A stretch of 64,000 nucleotides of DNA, taken from NCBI RefSeq assembly GCF_048007035.1, contig NZ_CP180355.1:496001-560000 (forward strand), written 5' to 3'. The position numbers and the translations under genes were made by a program. The first letter of the stretch is position 1; each line of letters opens with the position of its first letter. The notes under the pieces are model-generated. The model saw nothing but the letters and a program-made list of their open reading frames with translations. It was not told the origin of the DNA and did not search any database. Shown here one piece after another: positions 45,001 through 52,511 of the stretch. The DNA is from Imperialibacter sp963977595 (lineage in GTDB: Bacteria > Bacteroidota > Bacteroidia > Cytophagales > Cyclobacteriaceae).

Positions 45001-45471
45001 GACCCCGGGAATGCCAGCTCCCGTGTTGTCTGTAACCCTGCCTGAAACGGTGATTACCTCCAAAAGGCCCTTTTGAGTCAATACATCAGAAACGGCATCG
45101 TTTTCGTCCCTGGCTTTATTGACATTGATGGTTTCATCAATCCTTCTGAACTGAAGGCCTGTCTCTCTCGCAATATCAAGCAGCAGCTTTGAGAGCGTTT
45201 CGTTCTCAGAACTGAGCGTGATACGTTTACTTTTGTCGAGATCGCTTTTCTTGTAAGCAAAGTCGAATTCAGTGACTCCTTCGATCCTGGAAAACGCCTC
45301 CTCAATTTTTACATTTTCCAGTTCGACAGTAATCAGTATTTCTTCGAGGCTTTTTCGTTGTGCTTCGCCTTCACTGGCAAATATAAAGGTGCATAATACA
45401 GTCTGCAGAATCATGCCATAAACAGCGTATTTTGACATAATTGCAATTTTTTTCAGTACTTTTGATTTCAT
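42052..45471 (-). CDS. SusC/RagA-family TonB-dependent outer-membrane transporter
   Basis: An 1139-residue outer-membrane receptor. After the signal peptide (ending about residue 37) there is an STN secretin/TonB domain (about 48-115), which receives signals for the anti-sigma factor, then a carboxypeptidase-regulatory-like beta-sandwich (about 138-215), the TonB plug (about 225-340) and a large barrel. The barrel ends in the aromatic INLNF. The STN domain and the neighbouring FecR gene indicate transcriptional signalling across both membranes on substrate binding. It imports oligosaccharides using TonB-ExbB-ExbD energy. Confidence 0.93.
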   Translation of the reverse strand: MKSKVLKKIAIMSKYAVYGMILQTVLCTFIFASEGEAQRKSLEEILITVELENVKIEEAFSRIEGVTEFDFAYKKSDLDKSKRITLSSENETLSKLLLDIARETGLQFRRIDETINVNKARDENDAVSDVLTQKGLLEVITVSGRVTDNTGAGIPGVNVLEKGTSNGTITDFEGYYKISADESATLVLSFVGYKAKEVPIGGKQTLDVVLEEDVTSLEEIVVVGFGEQKKINLTGAVSSVKFDDETNNRPITNASQALGGKATGLWVSQNSGKPGSDGAQLRVRGWGTLNNSNPLVMVDGIEGSFDQLNPNDIESVTILKDAASAAIYGSKAANGVILVTTKLGKKGDKMSVNVSSYVGTQRLGRRYNSITNSAEVMDIINQGLINDGASALFPDYLINDFNNGNDKYKYPNTDWFDELFQNAGIQEHNLSLSGGSEQTSSFLSFNYLNQDGMVPNTSSQRYGIRANVENNVNKWLNVGGRLNYIRKNSNEPYADATYGSLGRVFEMLGGAAPFIAPYTADGRYGSVQALDNGGNLLYDNRNPLIDADNGKTNTDIHYATINAFAEVKLAEGLNVKTTIASTNNWALTDKFNESVFGYTDTGVETTTKNFNREGLEISRRNVATINNSLFSTLNYHKTFAEQHDISSTVGIQLQSTNIKDLYARRTMAPKEGLTQVDAGTSGIQGTGNFVGLNMYSYFGRVNYAFLDRYLFEVNLRADASSRFMDGSRWGVFPGFSAGWRIIDEPFMQNVGLFSNLKLRASWGQLGNQNIAGYWPYLTVIEQSNPLSYSYGGVFSPGAAVTSLVDQNITWETSSTLDVGIDMGLFDGKVTVEADYFKKETTDIIVQLPIPRIMGGITAPYENVGEMVNSGLEFIVNYDNHSMNRDVFGYNVGMNFTYIDNEVTKFRGGDSPDQLYLIREGYSYQSLYGFKAEGIYQSDNEALEHMNANGFKPKAGNIRFEDVNGDGRLGFEDKQGLGNTIPKLTFGITSSLKYKGFDLNILFQGIGGVNVYTQNNFTNISFENQVFSETWRDAWTPENTNTDVPMIRFNNSWDNQQSSYWVRKLNYIKLKNIQVGYAFDKSVLERVGFQRIYLFANAQNVFSIVSKDYEGYDPERNTFDNGYNLYPIPVIVTTGINLNF

Positions 45472-45515
45472 AGTCTAAGTAGTTTTTGTTTGCGAAATTC
45501 AAGAACACGGACTTT

Positions 45516-45566
45516 GTCTCATGAAAGCTGTCAAGCCATCCCCATGTTTTGTCGGCTTCATGAGAC
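45516..45566. repeat. Inverted repeat in the gap between fecR and susC
   Basis: Arms GTCTCATGAAAGC (45516-45528) and GGCTTCATGAGAC (45554-45566) are inverted with a 10-base perfect match (GTCTCATGAA) and one offset base. The loop is 25 bases, and a run of seven T follows on the plus strand. It lies in the leader of susC (240 bases) on the minus strand and may be an attenuator, a regulator binding site, or a weak terminator for opposite-strand transcription. Confidence 0.6.
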
Positions 45567-45711
45567 TCTTTTTTTAACTGGTATTTGTTTTCATAAGCTT
45601 CATATCTGTCTTTTTTTAGCGATAAGGGTCAAACCATATTTGTGAATCTTTTTACTTCTTTATCTGAGTTAAATAAAAGTCTGCATAGCTAAAGTGCCAT
45701 CAAATCTCCTC

Positions 45712-46803
45712 TCAGTAGATTCTGACCATTTTATCCTTGATCTCATAGTTAAAATCATAAACGAACGCCAACCCATGCAGCACCAGGGCCAGTGGCTTAT
45801 TCTTGTAGGCGCCACTGAAATCCTTTTCGAGCGGGATCTGCTTTTCCACCAGAATAGTTACCCCATACCACTGCTCCAGTCTAGCTTTTACATCGGTAAA
45901 GTTGGCATTCTTGAAATAGATCAACCCATCTTTCCAACCAAACAAATCCCGGTCGTCAAACGATACTTTTTCCAAAGTACCGCCCTTTCTGGCGTAAACG
46001 CCCATTTCGCCTGGCATCAATAACAGACCTTCGTCTTCACCTGACGAGTTCTTTCCATTTAACTTTTGCACGGAGACTTTTCCGGTAGCCACCGCTACTT
46101 TCACATCGTCGCCCCCGGGATAAGCCCGTACGTTAAAAGAGGTTCCCAATACCTTTGTCGCTATGTCATCTGTCACAATGATAAAGGGACGAGAAGCATC
46201 TTTGGTGACGTCAAAAAACGCCTCCCCCTCCAATACCACCCGCCTCTCTTCGCCATCAAAGCGCTCCTTGTAAATCAGCTTGCTGTCGGCGTTTAATATC
46301 ACCATGCTACCGTCTGATAGAATGATTGTGGATTTCTGCCCTTTTGGGTTGGCCTTTTCAACATAGGCAACTGCTTCCAACTCTTGAGTGGAAGCAACTT
46401 GAATATCATTGCCCTTGATCCAGTAAAAGACGACACTAAAAACCGCCACCGGTACCAACACTGCAGCCACACGTAGCCAGTAAGGGACTAACCTCCTGGA
46501 CTTGGGTGCACTTTGTGTCTCACCTGCCTCTACCGATGCCATCACACCGCCTCTGATACGTTTGGCAGTCCCCTCCTCCATTTGAGGGAACAGATTGCTT
46601 CCCTCCCACAGCCTGTCCGATTGCTGGCTGAGGTCGTCCGTCCCTCCTTCGTCAATCAGGCGCATCAACAGGTCGACTTCTTCGTCACTTGCCTGACCCG
46701 AAACGTACTTTTGAAATAGCTCTTGCTTTTTGCTAGTCTCCACTTGGTTACCCTTTTGTATATATCTCCCAAAAGCCAGACGAACGGGTGACTGAGCCGA
46801 CAA
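45712..46803 (-). CDS. FecR-family anti-sigma factor
   Basis: A 363-residue inner-membrane regulator. The N-terminal cytoplasmic part (about 25-100) binds the sigma factor, one transmembrane helix lies near 108-126 (YWLRVAAVLVPVAVFSVVFYW), and the FecR domain (about 150-280) carries SDGSMVILNADSKLIY and GEAFFDVTKDASRPF. The C-terminal domain near 290-363 is the DUF4974-like STN-related fold. An alternative GTG start at 46743 (ETSKKQELFQKYVSGQAS) has a better upstream purine stretch. It precedes susC on the same strand and is divergent from the ECF sigma gene, unlike the usual codirectional order. Confidence 0.88.
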   Translation of the reverse strand: MSAQSPVRLAFGRYIQKGNQVETSKKQELFQKYVSGQASDEEVDLLMRLIDEGGTDDLSQQSDRLWEGSNLFPQMEEGTAKRIRGGVMASVEAGETQSAPKSRRLVPYWLRVAAVLVPVAVFSVVFYWIKGNDIQVASTQELEAVAYVEKANPKGQKSTIILSDGSMVILNADSKLIYKERFDGEERRVVLEGEAFFDVTKDASRPFIIVTDDIATKVLGTSFNVRAYPGGDDVKVAVATGKVSVQKLNGKNSSGEDEGLLLMPGEMGVYARKGGTLEKVSFDDRDLFGWKDGLIYFKNANFTDVKARLEQWYGVTILVEKQIPLEKDFSGAYKNKPLALVLHGLAFVYDFNYEIKDKMVRIY

Positions 46804-46870
46804 CTTTTTTTTATTTCTAAAGTATTTTTCGACATTGGGAGATAATTATTACCTACTACAAACCTACTTA

Positions 46871-47425
46871 ATGCTACGCCCTCAGCTAGTTGAAGCCATC
46901 AAAAACGGCGACAAAGAGGCTTTTGAAGAGTTGTACCACAACTATTTTCAGAGGGTGTATTTCTTTGCTTTTAAGATTTGTAAGTCAAAAGAAATTGCTG
47001 AAGAAATTACGCAAGATACCTTCATTACAATCTGGAATAAGCGAAATTCTCTAGATATTACCCTGTCACTAGAAGGTCTTATTTATAAAATTGCCAGAGA
47101 TTTTTCATTCAAGCAATTGCAAAAAATAGCCAGGGTTCACGCCATTGAAGCTGACTTGAAAGAGTTGATTTCAAACCTGGACAATTCCACTCAGGACGAT
47201 ATCAGTTTTCGGGAGTGCTTAAGGAATATCGAAGCGGTAATGGACAAGCTTCCGAAAAAAAGAAAAGAAATTTTCCAGAGAAGGATCATGGATCAGCAAA
47301 GCATAAAAATAATCAGCGAAAACATGGGGATTAGTGAGAATACGACAAAAACCCAGCTTCTTAAAGCCACCAGATTTGTCAGGGAGCAGCTCGGAAGTAT
47401 TCTGTCGATTACGCTTTTCTTGTAA
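46871..47425 (+). CDS. ECF-type RNA polymerase sigma factor
   Basis: A sigma-70 family ECF factor of 184 residues from the ATG at 46871; an in-frame TTG at 46835 would add 12. Region 2 (FEELYHNYFQRVYFFAFKICKSKEIAEEITQDTFI) and region 4 (KKRKEIFQRRIMDQQSIKIISENMGISENTTKTQL) are clear. It is divergent from the FecR gene and should activate the susC-susD-sulfatase operon when the receptor binds substrate. Proteins of this type are usually encoded upstream of fecR on the same strand, so the opposite orientation is unusual. A stem-loop follows its stop. Confidence 0.9.
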   Translation: MLRPQLVEAIKNGDKEAFEELYHNYFQRVYFFAFKICKSKEIAEEITQDTFITIWNKRNSLDITLSLEGLIYKIARDFSFKQLQKIARVHAIEADLKELISNLDNSTQDDISFRECLRNIEAVMDKLPKKRKEIFQRRIMDQQSIKIISENMGISENTTKTQLLKATRFVREQLGSILSITLFL

Positions 47426-47428
47426 ACA

Positions 47429-47454
47429 AAATGGTGAGCGTCGGCTCACCATTT
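47429..47454. terminator. Bidirectional hairpin terminator between sigma factor and GMC gene
   Basis: Arms AAATGGTGAGC (47429-47439) and GCTCACCATTT (47444-47454) are perfect 11-base inverted repeats with a 4-base loop. They lie directly after the sigma-factor stop and before the convergent GMC oxidoreductase stop at 47488. The downstream T-run is poor, so the strength is uncertain. Confidence 0.65.
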
Positions 47455-47487
47455 CAGTTATGTTATTTTGCTATAGTCGGTTATCTC

Positions 47488-49200
47488 CTAAGTCGTCTCC
47501 TTTGGCATTTCCTTCACCGCAAAATCCACCGCTCTGGCTGTTAGTGCCATGTAGGTGAGCGAGGGGTTTTGTGTGCTGGTGGAGGTCATGCAAGCCCCGT
47601 CAGTAACAAAAACGTTTTTGGCCAGGTGCATCCGGTTCCACTTGTCAAGCAGCGAGGTTTTAGGGTCTTTGCCCATGCGTACACCACCCATCTCGTGGAT
47701 ATCCAGGCCAGGTGCCTGCTTGGAATCGTTCGACTGAATGTCGGTAAAGCCGGCCATTGTGAACATCTCAGTGAGTTGCTCTATGTAATCAGCCACCATT
47801 TTTTCGTCGTTGTCGTCATAGTCCACATTGACTTTCAGCAATGGGATGCCCCACTCGTCCTTCTGCGTTGGATCAATACCCCAGTAATTAGATTCTTTCG
47901 GAATAGTTTCCCCCATCATATGAGAGCCTACTCTCCATCCACCCCATTCAGGGTTGAGTAAATTTGATTTGAGCGACTCACCAACTCCATCATAGTTCCG
48001 ATCCACCTGGCGGCCAGCACTGAAGCCGGCAGCGTAACCCCTAAGGAAGTCTGTTTCTTGCTTGTATACGTTGCGGAAACGAGGTATATATCCGCTGGTG
48101 GGTCTGCGACCTACTGTTGTTTTATCAGGAAACCCTTCGTAGCGGGCAGAAACTCTCGCTCTGTAATTGTGGAAAGCGGCATACTTGCCGAGTAGCCCAT
48201 TGTCATTACCCAGGCCGTTAGGAAAACGATTCGAAGTCGAATTGAGAAGGATCAGATTGGTGTTCAACGCTCCTGCATTTACAAATACGATGGAGGCATA
48301 ATACTCAATCATTTCCTTCGACTCAGAATCGACCACTCTCACTCCGGTTACCTTTTCCTTTACGTCGTCGTAAATCAGCGAATGCACAACGGAGAATGGC
48401 CTAAGTGTAGCATTGCCTGTTTTTAATGCCCACGGTATGGTGGATGAATTGCTATTGAAATAGCCGCCGAAAGGACAGCCACGCTGACACAAGGTCCTGT
48501 TCATACACTGGCCCCTGCCCTGCTCGAGGTGAATAGGCTGAGGCTCAGAAAGGTGGGCACAACGGGCAGAGATAATATTTCTATCCTTATAGGTCGACTC
48601 TACTTTCTCTTTGAAGTAGCCTTCTACGCAATTCAGGTCGTAGCCTGGCAAAAACTCGCCATCAGGAAGGTTAGGAAGACCATCTTTGAAGCCGGCAATG
48701 CCTACAAACTTCTCGACGTAACTGTACCAGGGAGCAATGTCCTTGTACCTGATTGGCCAATCGACTGCGAAGCCATCTCTGGCCGGGCCCTCAAAGTCGA
48801 AGTCGCTCCAGCGCTGGGTCTGTCTCGCCCACATAATGGACTTGCCTCCCACCTGGTAGCCCCTGATCCAGTCAAAAGGCTTCTCTTGAACGTAGGGATG
48901 CTCCTTGTCTTTCACAAAGAAGTGCATAGAATCTTCTCGGAAATTGTAACATTTGCTTACTATTGGATTCTCCTCCACTATTTCCTGCGGCACCTGCATC
49001 CGATGCTTGAATTCCCAGGGCATCATATTGGTGGTCGGGTAGTCCACGTTGTGCTTCACATCCCTTCCCCGCTCAAGAATCAGCGCTTTCAAACCCTTAT
49101 CTGCCAGCTCTTTGGCAGCCCATCCTCCACTCATACCTGATCCTACGACGATGGCGTCATAGGTGTTTTCTTTGGTGCTGTCTATGTTAAAATTTGCCAT
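47488..49200 (-). CDS. GMC-family oxidoreductase
   Basis: A 570-residue FAD-dependent dehydrogenase. The FAD motif DAIVVGSGMSGGWAAKELADKG begins near residue 15. The substrate-side catalytic His is in DIHEMGGVRMGKDP (about residue 510), and Asn in STQNPSLTYMALTARA (about 547). It follows, one base after the stop, the gene for a gluconate 2-dehydrogenase subunit 3-like protein, the common pair for membrane-bound sugar or alcohol dehydrogenases (3-keto-glucoside forming, gluconate or sorbosone types). No signal peptide is seen, so it could ride with the Tat-exported partner. The electron acceptor is unknown; no cytochrome c subunit is linked. Confidence 0.87.
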   Translation of the reverse strand: MANFNIDSTKENTYDAIVVGSGMSGGWAAKELADKGLKALILERGRDVKHNVDYPTTNMMPWEFKHRMQVPQEIVEENPIVSKCYNFREDSMHFFVKDKEHPYVQEKPFDWIRGYQVGGKSIMWARQTQRWSDFDFEGPARDGFAVDWPIRYKDIAPWYSYVEKFVGIAGFKDGLPNLPDGEFLPGYDLNCVEGYFKEKVESTYKDRNIISARCAHLSEPQPIHLEQGRGQCMNRTLCQRGCPFGGYFNSNSSTIPWALKTGNATLRPFSVVHSLIYDDVKEKVTGVRVVDSESKEMIEYYASIVFVNAGALNTNLILLNSTSNRFPNGLGNDNGLLGKYAAFHNYRARVSARYEGFPDKTTVGRRPTSGYIPRFRNVYKQETDFLRGYAAGFSAGRQVDRNYDGVGESLKSNLLNPEWGGWRVGSHMMGETIPKESNYWGIDPTQKDEWGIPLLKVNVDYDDNDEKMVADYIEQLTEMFTMAGFTDIQSNDSKQAPGLDIHEMGGVRMGKDPKTSLLDKWNRMHLAKNVFVTDGACMTSTSTQNPSLTYMALTARAVDFAVKEMPKETT

Positions 49201-49760
49201 TACATTACAATTAAACCGTCAGTAGATACACATGCCTGAAATGGGCCTGGCACATGTTTGTAGGGGAATTTTTCTGTTAAGATGTACTGCGAAGCCATAT
49301 AGCCCCTAATTGTGTATCCCTTGGTAGTATCCAGAAATGATTTAACATCTTTCAGGCCTGGTTTAGATGCATCGTCAGCATCTTCCATGGCCATGATCTC
49401 GGTAAGAACTTTCTCTTTGTAGGCCTGGTCGCCTTTTGCAAACGCCTTGTCGAAGTTTTCCTTAACAGAAGGGCCAAATTTTTGAAGACCACTCGTAAAT
49501 ACACCCTGCTCGCTCTTGTCCATACAATCGTCGGCCATCACCAGCACAAACTTGTAGACTTCAAGCTCGTCAGCACCGGGAATTTCTCCTGAAGGGATAA
49601 TGGTTTGCACAATTTTGGCGAGCAAATCTTGCTGATCAACATCTATCTGCAAATTGTTAAGTGCCATGGCCACCCGCTCAGGTCCGAAAGAGCAAGATGG
49701 CAGGAGCGCCACTCCACCAGCAAAAAGGGCGGCTTGTTTAAGTGCGGTTCGTCTATCCAT
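49200..49760 (-). CDS. Gluconate 2-dehydrogenase subunit 3-family protein
   Basis: A 186-residue protein. The N-terminus MDRRTALKQAALFAGGVALLPSC holds a twin-arginine motif and a lipobox (Cys 23), so it is probably a Tat-exported lipoprotein. The remaining part matches the gluconate 2-dehydrogenase subunit 3 domain, with the typical VQTIIPSGEIPGADE stretch (about residue 50-64) and a C-terminal GYMASQYILTEKFPYKHVPG. It is thought to hold and export the GMC subunit encoded right after it (one-base overlap). The start is divergent from the TonB receptor gene, with a 273-base gap. Confidence 0.87.
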   Translation of the reverse strand: MDRRTALKQAALFAGGVALLPSCSFGPERVAMALNNLQIDVDQQDLLAKIVQTIIPSGEIPGADELEVYKFVLVMADDCMDKSEQGVFTSGLQKFGPSVKENFDKAFAKGDQAYKEKVLTEIMAMEDADDASKPGLKDVKSFLDTTKGYTIRGYMASQYILTEKFPYKHVPGPFQACVSTDGLIVM

Positions 49761-50033
49761 GATTAAAATATTTCACAGTGTTGTTTCAAAGGAAAACTGA
49801 ATTAAATGAATCCTACTGAAAGAAGTAACGAATAGCCTGATTTTTATGGCCCAGTAGGCTCTGGTGAATTATTTGCCACCTAAAATAGAACTATCTGCTA
49901 CCCCCCATGCAGCCAACGGTTTCGTCAACAACTCCGTGCTTTTTGTCAAAAAAATTATCAGGTAAGTAAATGTTTGGAAACCTTTGGCGAAGGTCATCGT
50001 CATTGTAGCAAGTTAAAATCTCAAAATAATCAT

Positions 50034-52394
50034 ATGTCTAATTTTTTTAAATGCTTGCTGCTAAGCAGCTTGCTCTCGGGATACTCTTTTGCCTTTGCCA
50101 GCCAGGACTTAACACAAACAGTGAAAGGCCAGGTACTCGATGCACAGTCGCTGGCGCCTGTGCCAGGTGCTACGGTAATGATCGTCAACAGCAACCCCAT
50201 GAAGGGTGCGGTAACCGACCTTGACGGCTATTTCAAAATTGAAAAAGTGCCCGTTGGGCGCCACCATGTGCAGGTTTCATTTGTTGGCTATGAAAACAAA
50301 GTGATTCCGGAAGTGCTGGTGGGCTCAGGAAAAGAGGTGGTGCTGAATGTTCACCTGACGGAATCCATTGTTCAAATGGCTGAGGTGGTTGTTACCGCCT
50401 CGGAACAAGACAAAGGCGCTCCGCTCAACGACTTTGCCACTGTCAGTGCCAAATCCATCAACGTGGAGGAAACAAGCCGTTATGCGGCAACGTTTGATGA
50501 TCCGGCCAGGGCAGCTGCTTCGTTTGCGGGTGTACGTGGTGGTGGCGACGATATTACCAACGAAATCGTGATCCGGGGAAACTCGCCCAGAGGCTTGCTA
50601 TGGAGGGTAGAGGGTGTGGAGGTACCCAACCCCAATCACTTTGCAGAAGAGGGCTCTGCAGCAGGCGGCATCAGCATCCTGAGCAACAATATGCTGGCCA
50701 ATTCAGATTTTTATACAGGAGCCTTTCCGGCCCAATATGGCAATGCCCTGAGTGGGGTATTCGATATTAACCTGCGCAAGGGAAACACAGATAAGCGTGA
50801 GTATGCATTTCAAGCCGGTGTGCTGGGTATTGCTTTCGCTGCCGAAGGTCCGCTGAAAAGAGATGGAAAAGCTTCCTATCTGGTGAATTATCGCTATTCT
50901 ACACTTTCGCTACTTGACCAAATGGGGCTGTTACCCATTTTTGGAGATGAGGAGATCGTATTCCAGGACCTTTCCTACAAAATCCACCTACCCACCCAAA
51001 AGGCAGGTGCCTTCTCATTATGGGGGCTTGGCGGCCTGAGCAGACAAACGGAGGTGGCCAATCTTGAAGAAGACTACCCGTTCAACAGCACCTTCCGGTC
51101 TGATATGGGCGTGGCTGGTCTGTCGCACGTATATTTTGTTAACGAAGACACCTTTGTTGAAACCAAGCTAACTGCGTCCAGGGGAAGAAACGCTTATGAC
51201 GAAGACTCTCTGAAACTACAGGTATACAACAAGGAATCCTTTCTGAAAAAAGACTATCGACTGTCTACAATGCTCAACCAGAAGTTCAACGCCCGCAATA
51301 CGCTGCGCTCCGGCGTCATTGCCAGCTCCCTCGGCTACGACCTTATTTCGAGCTACTACCACAATGTTGATGACACCACTTACACGGGACTGGAAGCAGA
51401 CGGCAGCATGATGTTTCTTCAGGGTTTCTCACAATGGCAGTACCGGGCCGGTGAGCACCTGACGTTGAACACAGGGTTCCACTATTCTCACCTTTTTCTG
51501 AAAAACCAGCATGCGCTGGAGCCACGTTTTGGAATGAAATGGGCGGTAGCCAAGGGTTCATCGATAACTGCAGGCATCGGGCTTCACAGCCGCCTTGAAT
51601 CGGCGTCGCTCTATCTGGCCAATGAAACCCTTGAAGATGGAACCAAGGTTCAGTACAACAAAGGCCTCGAGATGAGCAAAGCCGGGCATTTTGTGCTCGG
51701 TTATGAAAAACAGCTGACCGAGAACGTTCGACTGAAAGCCGAAGTCTATTATCAGTACCTTTATAATGTACCGATTGCACAAGTGACAAATACGGATGAA
51801 TGGGCGCCAACATTTAGTGTACTGAACGCCAAAGATGGCTACACAACTCGTCCGCTAACCAACGACGGAACCGGGCGCAACTATGGGCTCGAACTAACGC
51901 TGGAGAAATTCTTAACGAACGGTTTTTACTATACGGTTACTTCTTCACTGTACCAGTCGAAGTATACCGGGGCGGATGGCATTGAGAGGAACACACGTTT
52001 CAACGGAAATTTCACGGGCAATTTTATTGCTGGCAAAGAATTTAAGGTCGGCAGAACAAAGGACAATCTTCTCGGCTTCAATACCAGGATAATTTATGCT
52101 GGCGGCAACCGGAAAGTACCGATTAATCTTGAGCAAAGCATTGCTGAGGACAGAACAGTGTTAGACTATACAAATGCTTACGACCAACGCCTGCCCGACT
52201 ATGCCCGATTGGATGTTGGCATAAGCTACCGCCGCAACAAACCAGGGCATTCGTCCATCCTTTCAATCAATGTTCAGAATGTGACAGCCAGATACAATGT
52301 GTTTGGTGAATACTTTGATAGCAGAACAGACAAAATCGAAACATTTCAGCAGTTGGGTTTTTTACCTAACCTGAGCTATCGCATTGAGTTTTAG
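50034..52394 (+). CDS. TonB-dependent outer-membrane receptor
   Basis: A 786-residue receptor from the ATG at 50034 (MSNFFKCLLLSSLLSGYSF, normal signal peptide); an upstream in-frame TTG at 49974 adds an unlikely 20 residues. A carboxypeptidase-regulatory-like domain (about 30-115, VKGQVLDAQSLAPVPGATVM) precedes the TonB plug (about 120-240, VRGGGDDITNEIVIRGNSPRG) and the barrel ending LGFLPNLSYRIEF. There is no adjacent SusD, so this is a classical CarboxypepD_reg-type receptor with unknown ligand. Neighbours (GMC and Gfo/Idh oxidoreductases) suggest a carbohydrate ligand. Confidence 0.88.
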   Translation: MSNFFKCLLLSSLLSGYSFAFASQDLTQTVKGQVLDAQSLAPVPGATVMIVNSNPMKGAVTDLDGYFKIEKVPVGRHHVQVSFVGYENKVIPEVLVGSGKEVVLNVHLTESIVQMAEVVVTASEQDKGAPLNDFATVSAKSINVEETSRYAATFDDPARAAASFAGVRGGGDDITNEIVIRGNSPRGLLWRVEGVEVPNPNHFAEEGSAAGGISILSNNMLANSDFYTGAFPAQYGNALSGVFDINLRKGNTDKREYAFQAGVLGIAFAAEGPLKRDGKASYLVNYRYSTLSLLDQMGLLPIFGDEEIVFQDLSYKIHLPTQKAGAFSLWGLGGLSRQTEVANLEEDYPFNSTFRSDMGVAGLSHVYFVNEDTFVETKLTASRGRNAYDEDSLKLQVYNKESFLKKDYRLSTMLNQKFNARNTLRSGVIASSLGYDLISSYYHNVDDTTYTGLEADGSMMFLQGFSQWQYRAGEHLTLNTGFHYSHLFLKNQHALEPRFGMKWAVAKGSSITAGIGLHSRLESASLYLANETLEDGTKVQYNKGLEMSKAGHFVLGYEKQLTENVRLKAEVYYQYLYNVPIAQVTNTDEWAPTFSVLNAKDGYTTRPLTNDGTGRNYGLELTLEKFLTNGFYYTVTSSLYQSKYTGADGIERNTRFNGNFTGNFIAGKEFKVGRTKDNLLGFNTRIIYAGGNRKVPINLEQSIAEDRTVLDYTNAYDQRLPDYARLDVGISYRRNKPGHSSILSINVQNVTARYNVFGEYFDSRTDKIETFQQLGFLPNLSYRIEF

Positions 52395-52441
52395 AGACCA
52401 GTGGTGCTACAGATGTAACAAACTCGCCCGGCAATTTTCAC

Positions 52442-52475
52442 AAACCCCGGAATGCCTCCGCAGTTCTGGGGTTTA
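52442..52475 (+). terminator. Rho-independent terminator after the TonB receptor gene
   Basis: AAACCCC (52443-52449) pairs with GGGGTTT (52468-52474), with GAA/TTC adding to the stem, and is followed by ATTTTTAT. It lies about 50 bases after the stop of the receptor and inside the false N-terminal extension of the next gene. Confidence 0.7.
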
Positions 52476-52511
52476 TTTTTATCTTTAACTTTTACGAAAG
52501 ACACAATTTCT

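Noticed and set aside
52452..52511. Upstream in-frame ATG of the Gfo/Idh gene
   Set aside because: It lies inside the terminator hairpin and adds residues absent from the family start.
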